A DNA stretch of 10,210 nt from NCBI GenBank assembly GCA_036939355.1, contig JALLAP010001084.1:1-10210 (forward strand). Direction: 5' to 3'. Shown here piece by piece: positions 1 through 8,084 of this stretch. Position 1 is the stretch's first letter. Each line of letters starts with the position of its first letter. The notes under the pieces are model-generated. The model was not told the DNA's origin, did no database searches, and was given only the letters and a program-made list of their open reading frames with translations. The position numbers and the translations under genes were made by a program. Origin of the DNA: Thalassiosira profunda. Lineage: Eukaryota > Bacillariophyta > Thalassiosirophyceae > Thalassiosirales > Thalassiosiraceae.

Positions 1-1250
1 CGATCTCGCTCCCACGCCAACTGAGGCGGTGGTCCGCGCCGATCATCGTATCTTCCCGGTGGAGGGCCACGCCGATCGTCGTACCTCGGCGGCCCGCCAT
101 ACCCTCCGCGATCATTGTAGCTTGGTGGCGGCGGCCCGCGGTAACCTCCTCCTCCGTATCCACCACGGTCTTCGTAACGCCCCCCACCCCCGCCATATCC
201 GCCCGGGCCTCCCATCGGAGGGCCTCCCCGATATCCGCCGCCCCCGCCGTAATGGCCTCCAGGAGGCCCCATTCCACCCGGCCCTCCCGGGCCCATGTGG
301 CCCATTCCCGGCGGCGGCGCCTTGGACGGGTCGTACCGCCCGGGTATCACCACGTTCTTGTCCTTGCCCCCGAGGCGCGTCCCACCCAATCCGCCCCCAA
401 ACTTGCGCGGCAGCCAGTTTGGGACCGTGTGTCCCCGCTCCACATCCACAACAATACTCCTCCCCTCCAACCGCATCCCATCGGCGGCCCGGAAAGCCCG
501 TTTCATGTCCTCCTCGTGCTCGTACTCCACAAAGGCGTAGCCCTTGCTCCGCCCCGTCTTCTTGTCCTTGACCAATTTCAGATCCTTCACGGGCCCGTAG
601 GCCTCCATCTCCCGCAGCAACTTTCGCTCGGTGACCTCGTAGGCCAATCTCCCCACGAAGAGGGAGTTGTAGCAGTTCATCCCGTTGGTGAACTCTCCCC
701 CGCACTCGGCCTGCTCTTTGCGGTACGCCTCGATCTGCGGGGCGAGGGTCTTTTCGTTCTCGGCCTTCTTGGCCTTGACCTTTTCTTCCCTCAGAGATTT
801 GGGAGTGGGATTGATCTTCCGCTCGGGGGGCGCGGTCCGCTCAAAGTGGTGGAGGAACGCCGCCGCCCCCGACAGACCGGCGCCGCGCTTCTTCTTGGGA
901 AACGACGTGGGGATTTGCGAGACGCCCGACGGCCCCACGGCCTTGCCATCCCCACTCACATCATCTCCACTCTTCGCTTTGTCCTCGTCGTCCGTCACGT
1001 ACACCTCGTCCACGCGCACGTGGCGCTTGAAAGGCGGGAGGTGCTTCAGCGGCGGGTTGGGCATGAACGTCGCGCGGATGTGCGGGGGCATCATCATGAT
1101 GGCGGGGCCGGAGCCGTTCCCACTCATCTGCCCCTTGGGCTGCAAATTGCAAAGTGCATGAGACGACATCACAAAAGGCAAGCTCAGCTTGGCCGGCACA
1201 AAACACACAGCAACTCTTACAGTCATCGCCCTCTTCTTGTTGAAGCTCAT
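1..1250 (-). CDS. SNRNP70: U1 small nuclear ribonucleoprotein 70 kDa (U1-70K), 3' end beyond window
   Basis: Core protein of the U1 snRNP, which defines 5' splice sites in the nucleus; it binds stem-loop I of U1 snRNA. Exons are 1250-1221 and 1139 to the edge, giving 389 visible residues, still open at base 3. The short first exon reads MSFNKKRAMT and joins in frame to PKGQMSGN. The N-terminal arm (about 30-130) has the proline-rich segment NPPLKHLPPFKRH and a charged KAKKAEN helix that resemble the U1-70K arm contacting the U1 core. The RRM carries RNP-2 LFVGRL (170-175) and RNP-1 KGYAFVEY (209-216). It is followed by the family hallmark VDVERGHTVPNWLPRKFGGGLGGTR, which begins near 240 and ends at R265. 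The tail from about 285 is rich in Gly, Tyr, Arg and Pro, with RYDDRRGPPP repeats; no RS-dipeptide domain is visible before the edge. Family identity is very secure. The start in exon 1 is preferred over the internal ATG at 1127 because of the clean intron and an ACC-ATG context. Confidence 0.95.
   Translation of the reverse strand, partial: MSFNKKRAMTVRVAVCFVPAKLSLPFVMSSHALCNLQPKGQMSGNGSGPAIMMMPPHIRATFMPNPPLKHLPPFKRHVRVDEVYVTDDEDKAKSGDDVSGDGKAVGPSGVSQIPTSFPKKKRGAGLSGAAAFLHHFERTAPPERKINPTPKSLREEKVKAKKAENEKTLAPQIEAYRKEQAECGGEFTNGMNCYNSLFVGRLAYEVTERKLLREMEAYGPVKDLKLVKDKKTGRSKGYAFVEYEHEEDMKRAFRAADGMRLEGRSIVVDVERGHTVPNWLPRKFGGGLGGTRLGGKDKNVVIPGRYDPSKAPPPGMGHMGPGGPGGMGPPGGHYGGGGGYRGGPPMGGPGGYGGGGGRYEDRGGYGGGGYRGPPPPSYNDRGGYGGPPRYDDRRGPPPGRYDDRRGPPPQLAWERD
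1140..1220 (-). other. U1-70K intron 1 (81 nt, in-frame, stop-free)
   Basis: The donor is ACT|GTAAGAGT and the acceptor is TTTGCAG|CCC, both strong. The length is a multiple of three and the reading frame across it has no stop, so an unspliced transcript would add 27 residues after residue 10. Splicing is favoured by the splice-site quality and because the intron translation (VRVAVCFVPAK...) looks like nothing in U1-70K. Retention as a natural variant cannot be excluded. Confidence 0.8.
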
Positions 1251-1442
1251 GGTGCGAGAATTGCTCGGCGGTCCAGGTCCAGCGGCGTGGAGCGGCGGGG
1301 CGCGGGAGGTTGATTTGAGGGGGTTGTGCTGGGGTGTGTCTGTATGTCGTGTCCGATTTATGTCCACTGTCCACAGTCTCATTTTTCGTCGCGCCTCCCG
1401 CCCGCCTCCGTGCATCGACGACCTCCGCTCCGCCGCTCCGCC
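1251..1442. promoter_or_regulatory. Probable bidirectional promoter, U1-70K / REX1-B gene
   Basis: The 192 bp between the two divergent start codons must hold both 5' UTRs and at least the core promoter of each gene. It is GC-rich near the U1-70K side and pyrimidine-rich near the plus-strand gene. I see no TATA box. An in-frame ATG at 1344 would extend the plus-strand protein by 33 residues, but the extension is not conserved-looking and 1443 has the better context (CCGCCATGT). Confidence 0.5.
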
Positions 1443-2376
1443 ATGTCCCCTCCGACCCCCACCTCCGCGCCAGGCCGCGGCATACATATCCGCGATGCCC
1501 TCTCCATCCTCGCAGCCCGCACCGAGCGGGGCGGCGAGGATCTCGCCTCCGCGTCGGTGCCAGACGCACTGAAGGAGATGGGCCAGACGATCGACATTGC
1601 AAAACAGATGGAGTTTGCCCAACCCAACGCCGCGGGGTGCGATTGCGCGAAGAATGGCAGTGCATTCAATGGTGCTGATGCCGCGGGGGGCAACGTGCTC
1701 AGCGAGGAGGAGAAACAAAAGCACGAGGCCGTGAAGGAGGAGCGGGCGCGGCGGGGGGAGGAGATCCGTGCCCAGCTGCGGACGATGGGGGTGGGGGAAC
1801 TGCTGGGGATGATCTTCGGGGCGCAACAGGAGCGGGTGGCGACGTACAAGGCGTTTGAGGAGTGAGTTCGACTGTGAGGGGTATCGTGGGTGTGCGCATT
1901 GATGCATGCACCTCGATTGTTCTAGGAGTGCATGTCCCGTGCATCTAATCTGACTCCACTTACTTCGATAATACAGCGGACTGTCCACCATCCTGGCATC
2001 GGGCAATATCACCACCTACCCCGCCCTGTGCGCCAAGGTCACGGCCACGTTCTCGGTCCTCAGCGACACCATCAACTGTGCCAAAGCAACGCTCATTGAA
2101 AGACACAACCGGAAGGACATCTCAAATCTCATATCCCAGCTGCAGAAATCGGAGGGAGAAAAGCTGAACCTCACGGCGGCGTTGCATTTGGAGCGGTTGC
2201 GGCTGCGGAATTCGGAGTTGGACGCGTCGTTGGCGTCGGGGGAGGGCGACGATCGAACGATGGGGCTGTTGAAGGAGGGAATACAATCGCTGGAGCGGAG
2301 GATCGCTGGGGCCGTCGAGTCGATCAACGAAGCGCTCGAGGAACTGCGCTGCATTGCCGCGGACGAGAGCGAGTGA
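1443..2376 (+). CDS. Probable REX1-B (required for excision) domain protein
   Basis: Two exons, 1443-1861 and 1977-2376, encode 272 residues. The region LLGMIFGAQQERVATYKAF at the end of exon 1, continuing after splicing into EDGLSTILASGNITTYPALC and a VTATFSVLSDTINCAKATL helix, matches my recollection of the REX1-B DNA-repair family (Pfam DNA_repr_REX1B). Its pattern is Q-x-x-R-x-x-x-Y-x-x-F, then a short Y-x-x-L loop, then a V-T-x-x-F helix. The family is named for a Chlamydomonas excision-repair gene; its biochemical role is unclear to me. The N-terminal third (1-80) is low complexity. A charged helix (EEEKQKHEAVKEERARRGEE) leads into the domain. The C-terminal region is strongly helical and Leu/Glu-rich, with coiled-coil potential (about 180-268). 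There are no membrane segments or signal peptide, so a soluble nuclear or cytosolic protein is likely. The gene structure is well supported; the family name is moderately supported. Confidence 0.75.
1862..1976 (+). other. REX1-B gene intron (115 nt)
   Basis: Donor GA|GTGAGT, acceptor ATACAG|CGG, with branch-like CTAAT and CTGAC near 1945-1953. Removing it joins GA+C in frame. It contains an inverted repeat, CATGCAC (1905-1911) and GTGCATG (1928-1934), that could fold a 7-bp stem between donor and branch site. Confidence 0.9.
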
Positions 2377-2440
2377 AGGCGTGCGGCTTTTGATGAAATA
2401 TGAAGTTCTATACATTATATGCATGATTCTTTGAGACAGC
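2377..2440. other. 64-bp convergent intergenic gap
   Basis: AT-rich spacer between the stop codons of the REX1-B gene (plus) and the redox gene (minus). Both 3' UTRs and polyadenylation sites must lie here or run into the opposing gene. I see no canonical AATAAA on either strand; only weak AT-rich motifs such as TATACATTATATGCATG occur. Confidence 0.6.
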
Positions 2441-5400
2441 TTACGGCGCCACTTCAATGGCAGTGCCAAACCTGACGGATTGCTCTTTGGCTCCAGCACC
2501 ATTGTTTCTTTGCTTGCGTGTCGCTTTATCCATCTCCGAGCTCGACGATTGTGATGGAGGAGGATCTGACTCTGTCGAAAGGTCCAACCCAGCATTATCC
2601 CCGGAGTTCTTGCTTGTCGAACCACTATTCCCAGATCTGCTGGAAAGGTCCGCGCCGTTGGGCAGGAACTGCGACAGTTTCGACAAAGGCACCGTTCCCT
2701 CGGGGAAACGGAAGATTTGTTCCTCAATAAGCCCCGCTGTTTGCAAGCAATCGCTCATACCAGACTCAAACGAGCTATGTCCACAGAGCGCCACGAGAAA
2801 CCCCTGCGTCAAATCGAGTTGACGCGTTCGATTTCCCAAGGCGCGCAGATTCTGACCATCTGAGGATCTTAAGGAATCGAGGCTCCTTCTCTTTTGGGCA
2901 CGCGCCGTTTTCTCTTCCGAAAGAAAGGTGTAGAGCGATGCGTCGTCAAGTAGTAACACACGTTCATCCGATACGTGCTCGAACAATTGCAGCTTGGCTC
3001 CTAACTCCCTTCCGAGAGCGAGCGCCGATTCTCGTGTGGGAGTGTACTCATCGACCAAGAAGCTGACCGCATCACTTCCACGAAAGCATTGGCTCTCTTT
3101 GTCTTGAATCAACTTGTCCTCGAGCACCAGCCCGGTCTTCAGCGTTTCGCCGATTCTCTTTAGATTGCTGTCCTCGGCACCTTCGTTGTCATCATCATCC
3201 AAGACGAAATCTCGTTCAGTCAACGATCTTTGGGCGTCGTCGCTTTCTGCATGAAGCCAGGAAAGCAAAGTGCTGACTGTCTTTTGGTGAAGCATGCCGT
3301 TCGTTCGGTAGAGCCGCAAAAACGCTTCCCTCGCTTCGCATTCGGCCTCATCTTCGTCCGAGGAGTGAGTCGGCTCTGGAAGCGCGTCTCTATCGCCCAA
3401 AATCTGGTATCGAAAGTGCTCAGAGATAGCCTCGCGCTCGGGCAAATTCAAGGCCTCTTCGAAGGTCCCTTTCTCGCCCTGAATCATCCAAACAAGTGTG
3501 ATTTTGGGTGGACTTTCCATCTTGAGGAAGAAATCAATGAGTTGCACGGCAGGTGTGATCCCTGTCCCTTGCACAATGAGACATGCATTCGTCCAGGACT
3601 TTGCAGCCAGCTTCTCTAGATAGGGCTGGAGAGTTACGGGCGAGTTGAAACGGGTAAGCTGAACTGTCGATGGACAGCCAGAGTTTCGTTACAACAGAAG
3701 TCTTACCTTGGAAGCCAGCGGGCCTTTGACCATCATGGGCTTGCCTGGCGTTCTTGTAGCAAGGAACCCACTCATTTTCCCTCCTGGTACCAGCGAGATC
3801 AAGAAGTCGTAGACCGTAGTATCGCCCCTGCTGGACCGTGACAGGCTTTTGTTGAAGAGTGGCAGCAAAGTCTGATGGCTCTTCGGCTTTATCTTGCCTT
3901 GGGCGAGGTAGCAACGGGAAGTATTGTATGGCCGCTCGAATGCATTTCCATCGTCGTCAAGGGCGCGAAAAATGAAGGTAGAAGTCGGCAGTGGCGTGCC
4001 GAGAACTGCATCCAATTGAGTTTCGGTCTTGAGAGACAGGCTGAGTCGAATGAGGCACTTCTCATCCGAAGACGAGTCACCAGAGATAACTTCATGCTCG
4101 ACCACCTTGGCATTACGGAATACGTGCCCAAGGAGTGCCGTGCTCCGATCTGGCTTCTGCTGAAAGAGAGAATGCCTGTCGAACACCGATCCTCTCCTTC
4201 TCTTCGATTGTGCCATCGTTCCCCTCTTCTTGACACTTAGAGTGGAGCCGATGTCCTGCCGCTCCATTCTCCATTTAACGAGCGGCCGTAAGGCTCGAAG
4301 AGCATTCTTGGAATGCTTGTGCCGTTGTCCTCCGACGTCGAGCTCTCCAGTGAATTGCCTCGTGATGTCGCTGCCCACAGCAAACCTAAGCACGTTGGCG
4401 CCGCCGGGATGCACATCAATGAACGAACCAATGTCGATGACATAGCCGTCAACTAGAGAAAGCGCGCTTCCGTGTCGGGTGAGAAACAGGAAGTTGTCCA
4501 CAGTCATTTCCGGAAGGTCTTTGTCGTCCAGGGTTAACAGGCTGCCGGTTCCTTGCATCGCCGCCTCAACGTTGTCGTGTTTCCTGAACAGATTTTCCCG
4601 CCGAGTGCGTATCTCCGTAATGACGAAGGTCAGTATCACAACAGCCAGCCATGGAAAGAAGAGATATTGTTTGATGAACGCGAAAAACTCCAGGTCATAG
4701 CCCATACTGATGGTGGTTGAAGAAAAGAATGTTACCTCAACGCTGTCCGACTCGTAAGGGCTGATTTGTACACTGCAAACGGGCATTGAGTGATGAGCAA
4801 TGTGTATCAAGGAACATTGCCAGCAAGCTTTCCGACTCACAGTCCTGTATAACAGTTGTACCATGCACAACCGGTTAACATCAATCCTCCACAACGGTGG
4901 GAAATGATAACGGCTCGTTCCAGCGCCATGGATTTGGTCCTCTTGGCCAGAGTCCTCTTCCTCCTCAACTCGCCTGCCACAAAATTTAGTAGGGTAAGGT
5001 GAGACGCAGAAGTGTATGGGTCGATTTGCAGCAGAGAGTACACTTACCGGTGACAACCATAAAGAGGACGCAGATCATTATGCCCAGACCGAAACTCTTG
5101 TGCTTGCTGAAGGTGGAGCTCTCTGCGTCCACTGTCCCAAACGATGTTCCCTCGACCGAGACCAGCGCGGCCGTGACCAGCGTCAGCATCAATCCACCGA
5201 TGACGCCAACAAGAGTAATGTGGACCCTGAGCCTCCAGGATTTGTGCTTGTAGTATCGCACGACGTAAATGGCAATTGGCGCCAAAAACAGCCACGCAAT
5301 GAGCAAGGTGGCGCCATGTAGGGCAAACAGCCCGGCTTGGGCGGAATCATCCGCGCAGGAAGCGGCCACTCCCAGGGCGAGATTGGTGGTACCGCCGGTT

Positions 5401-7613
5401 CTACGGGAGAAGCCGTGGGCCGCATTGGCATCCGTGGGATTGTAGGCGGCAATGAAGTCGACGTCGCCCTCGGGCGAAAAGCAGTTGCCACTGCTGCTCT
5501 CTCCATCAGAGCACAGCTCTGCACGCACAGTAACGTACGATCCTTCGTCGGAGGCGCACGAATCCAGAACCGTCAGATAGTTGTTTCGTCCGCAAACAGG
5601 ACGCACGTGACGCTCGCCCGGCGCGACGCAGCAAGAGAACGGCCCAGAGTCCTCGACTGGCTTCTCGAGAGTGGAATCGTCAATGGGCAGAGGGCAAGCT
5701 TCCTGCGATGCCCCCGGCTCCTCATTGGACTCGCAGAGCCATATTTCCGACCCCTTCATGGCAGTCGTTCCCCAACCAAGGCCAATGTACCCGCCACTGA
5801 CCCTCTCAAGAGTGCTCATCGTAAAGACCATGTGGTCCGTCTCTTCTCTCCAGCGGACAGTCATGTCGCCATCAAACAGGTCCATCGACCCAGCATCGCC
5901 AACAAGCGATGCGCCTCCACTACCACTGCCACCGCCAGACGGCACGATCGCAAACAGGTCCTCCGGAAACCAAAAGTCTCCATCGCCCCACGCGTCTCGT
6001 ATCAACTCCGACAACGTGGGCAGTTCTGCAATCTCTGTGGCATTCAATCTCGAGCGGTAGTATAGCCGGTCACCATCGCGCAGCCTCGTGAACTGCTCCC
6101 GCATCGACGCCTCGTTCAGCGGCCCCAATTCACGGTGCTTGCTGACTGGATTCTCTAGCATGGCGCCCACATAGGCATCGACGTCGTCGACGTTGCCCTC
6201 GCCGTATAGCCCTTCCAGCATGGTTGCAACAGACACATCGCCATTGGCCACGTCAAGGAAGGACTCCGCCCTGGGCAGTCCAAACCACTCCCGTGCATCG
6301 TTGTAGGTAGCGATTCCGTTGTCCCGGCCACGTTGCAAGTTCGCAACCACGCTGCCACCAGTAAAAACCGTCATGTCATCGACGAAATGAGCATCCGGCG
6401 CTCTCGTGACATCGTGCGCAAGCCCTCGCAGGATGGTGGCCATGCCCTCCCTCACTCCACCCTCGGCGAGCTGCGGGACGACCGCTTCGGTCTTGTTCCA
6501 AAGGTCCCGCATGAGCATGGGATCCCTCGGCGTTGGCTCCCAATTCTCGTCTAGAAATCTCGCCAGACCACTCATCCCAGAGTGGCCGTACCGGAAGCTG
6601 CATGTCGAAAAGAATACATCGATCGATGCATCCACATCTGGATCGTATCCCTCGTATGGTTCCAGAGGATCGCCCAGCACTGCCGGGATGTATTTTGTTT
6701 CGTGTGTCGCTTGATAGACGGCAATGGCATCCATCCGTGCCTTTTGGAATAGTCGTTCATCGTCCCAGTCGGGATGCTGTTGCTCGTGAAACTCGGCTCG
6801 TTTGTTGTGGTAGTGCAAAAAGGTCGACAGCAGAGCAAAGTCCGCAGGAAGCCTCCTCATGGTCGTGTCGGCCACCAAATACAGCCCAGTTTCGGGATCG
6901 ATGGGGGGAATTCCGGTGGTGTAATAGATTTTCATCTTCCCCCCACGGCCAGTTCGGAGCTTGAGGTATTCCGGAGAGGAGGGAGGAGCGTTGCCATAGA
7001 CGTGATCCATATCCAGCCACGCTGTTGCAAAATTGATTGGCTCGCCCGTACTGCTAACGTTGCTTTCGTCCTCGCCACCACCGTCAGGATATGTCCTCGC
7101 CGCCCTGTAAAATTCCATCTGTTGCTGTCCCGCCGGACAAAACGGCCCCCTTAATTCAACAAGATCGCACTCTATTGGCATGGGCCTCGATTGGTCCGTC
7201 TGCGTTGTGCGCGTAATATCCCTCGTCACGAAGTGCCCAAAGCTCATCAACAGCTGGGACGCCCGCTCGTTCGGCCGCGGGGTCACCCTTTGGAAGAGCT
7301 CCACCAGGATGCGACGCGCCGAGGGCAGGTCGAGGCGGGGATGATGCCACACAGGGTCATCTTCCTCGTCGCCCAGATCGATGTAGGAGTGCAGCGCGGG
7401 GTGGGCGCGGATGCGCGGGGTGCCGAGCGCACCCCGCCTGTGGTGGCGGGGGTGGTTTCGGGCACCGTCGTGGGTGTAGTGCGCGGGGAGGTCGGCCCCG
7501 GGCGGCACAGCCTCGGCGCTGTCCATGATATCCAATAGCTTCGAGAGAGGAGAGGCAAGAATATTGCATGAGAAATGAGAGATGAGATTTGCGATGGAAA
7601 TAGTCGGCCTCAT
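2441..7613 (-). CDS. Membrane redox fusion: haem peroxidase-DOMON-b561-cyt b5-FAD/NAD reductase with internal DEP
   Basis: Exons 7613-5048, 4973-4841, 4772-3707 and 3658-2441 encode about 1,660 residues. Peroxidase fold (46-555): NERASQ helix, NFATAWLDMDHVYGN, FRYGH with proximal His344, and NLQRGRDNG. A Gly/Ser linker leads to DOMON (577-745: GYIGLGWG, AMKGSEIW; likely haem ligands Met619 and His733). The b561 core has about five membrane helices, with His766, 798, 838 and 881. Cytochrome b5 (986-1068) has HPGG at His1021 and HKHS at 1051-1054. The FAD domain has RPYNTS (1180-1185), GGKMS (1230-1234) and VKGP (1248-1251). The NAD(P) domain has GTGITP (1286-1291) and CGHSSF (1547-1552), separated by an insertion carrying a DEP domain (1426-1504). 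A Ser-rich tail follows. Family logic puts the reductase and b5 in the cytosol and the peroxidase and DOMON outside, so electrons should flow outward. The start is uncertain: ATG 7613 gives a weak signal-like segment, ATG 7526 none, and an upstream exon is possible. Domain calls are firm; substrate and product are unknown. Confidence 0.88.
3659..3706 (-). other. Redox gene intron 3 (48 nt)
   Basis: Donor TCCAAG|GTAAGA, acceptor ACAGTTCAG|CTT, phase 0. It joins KGPLASK to LTRFNSP, linking the FAD domain to the NAD(P) domain. A competing AG lies 5 nt upstream of the chosen acceptor but would shift the frame into a stop. It is the shortest intron in the window and contains an in-frame TAA, so retention would truncate the protein before the NAD(P) domain. 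Confidence 0.9.
4773..4840 (-). other. Redox gene intron 2 (68 nt)
   Basis: Donor GGACT|GTGAGT, acceptor CCGTTTGCAG|TGT. Splicing joins CT+T to read YTGLVQISPY, completing the W-x-N-x-x-x-GL end of the fourth b561 helix. Confidence 0.92.
4974..5047 (-). other. Redox gene intron 1 (74 nt)
   Basis: Donor ACCG|GTAAGT, acceptor TTGTGGCAG|GCG, with a near-perfect branch site CTACTAAA shortly before the acceptor. Splicing joins G+GC to give VVTGELRRKR, which carries the frame from the third b561 helix to the exon holding the fourth haem His (881). Confidence 0.92.
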
Positions 7614-7627
7614 AATTATCAAGAGCA

Positions 7628-7704
7628 GTCGACGGCAATTGCATAGGCATCGAGAGGTATTTGCAATTTGCAAGCCATCGCGGTCGACGGCAATTCAAGT
7701 CGAC
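7628..7704. repeat. GTCGAC-containing direct repeats
   Basis: GTCGACGGCAATT occurs at 7628-7640 and exactly again at 7683-7695, with a third GTCGAC at 7699-7704. GTCGAC is itself a palindrome. The cluster lies just upstream of the redox gene and could be a transcription-factor site array or lie in a 5' UTR or intron. Confidence 0.7.
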
Positions 7705-7932
7705 GCCTTCATCAAGAAACAATCGACGCGGCAAGAGAAGGTGGTGCACTTACTCCTTCAATCAAACCTCCAACTCGGGGCGCCAAACATTAACTCGCAC
7801 TGCCTCTGCACCACTCAGCTCCCCGCCCTCTCTCCGCACACCGCGAATGCCAGCAGGATTTGGTAGAAGGGGGGCTACAAATCCACCGCCGCGCCGCCCA
7901 GCCGCCCAGCACCCAGTAGCCAGCAACGGAGA

Positions 7933-7947
7933 GGGGGGGGGGGGGGG
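7933..7947 (+). repeat. G15 homopolymer run
   Basis: Fifteen consecutive G residues in the divergent promoter region, 10 bp before a CACGTG box. The exact length is prone to sequencing error. Confidence 0.9.
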
Positions 7948-7957
7948 AATTTGGGTG

Positions 7958-7963
7958 CACGTG
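7958..7963. promoter_or_regulatory. G-box (CACGTG)
   Basis: Palindromic bHLH/bZIP core hexamer, embedded in GTGCACGTGTCTC. A hexamer is expected by chance every few kilobases, so only its promoter position makes it notable. Confidence 0.35.
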
Positions 7964-8043
7964 TCTCAAGATGGTGTCTTAAACTGAGTCCCGGGCAGCT
8001 GGCGGAGCGGTACTGTCGTATCATAAAGTACTAATTCCTAAGT

Positions 8044-8050
8044 TGACGTC
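8044..8050. promoter_or_regulatory. CRE-like bZIP site (TGACGTC)
   Basis: Seven of eight bases of the palindrome TGACGTCA, about 335 bp before the HSF start codon. It is the kind of core bound by bZIP factors; binding is not shown. Confidence 0.35.
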
Positions 8051-8084
8051 CAAATTAATACTGCCCATTCGGTACTCAGAATTC

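Noticed and set aside
252..1313. Long plus-strand open frame (353 codons) antisense to U1-70K
   Set aside because: It is a GC-rich shadow of the U1-70K codons; its translation shows no domain, while the opposite strand gives an unmistakable RRM protein.
1344..1442. Upstream in-frame ATG at 1344 for the REX1-B gene
   Set aside because: The extension is Ser/Pro/Arg/His-rich with no conserved features and lies in the short shared promoter; ATG 1443 has better context.
1901..1945. Inverted GCATGCAC/GTGCATG motifs as a possible ncRNA hairpin
   Set aside because: Only a 7-bp stem inside an ordinary intron; too weak to call an RNA gene.
4707..4735. Apparent 29-nt GT-AG intron on the minus strand within redox exon 3
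   Set aside because: Removal shifts the frame; translation straight through stays in frame with the downstream transmembrane and cytochrome b5 segments, and 29 nt is shorter than any other intron here.
5337..6065. Plus-strand 242-codon frame inside the redox gene
   Set aside because: Antisense to clear DOMON and peroxidase motifs; no recognisable features of its own.
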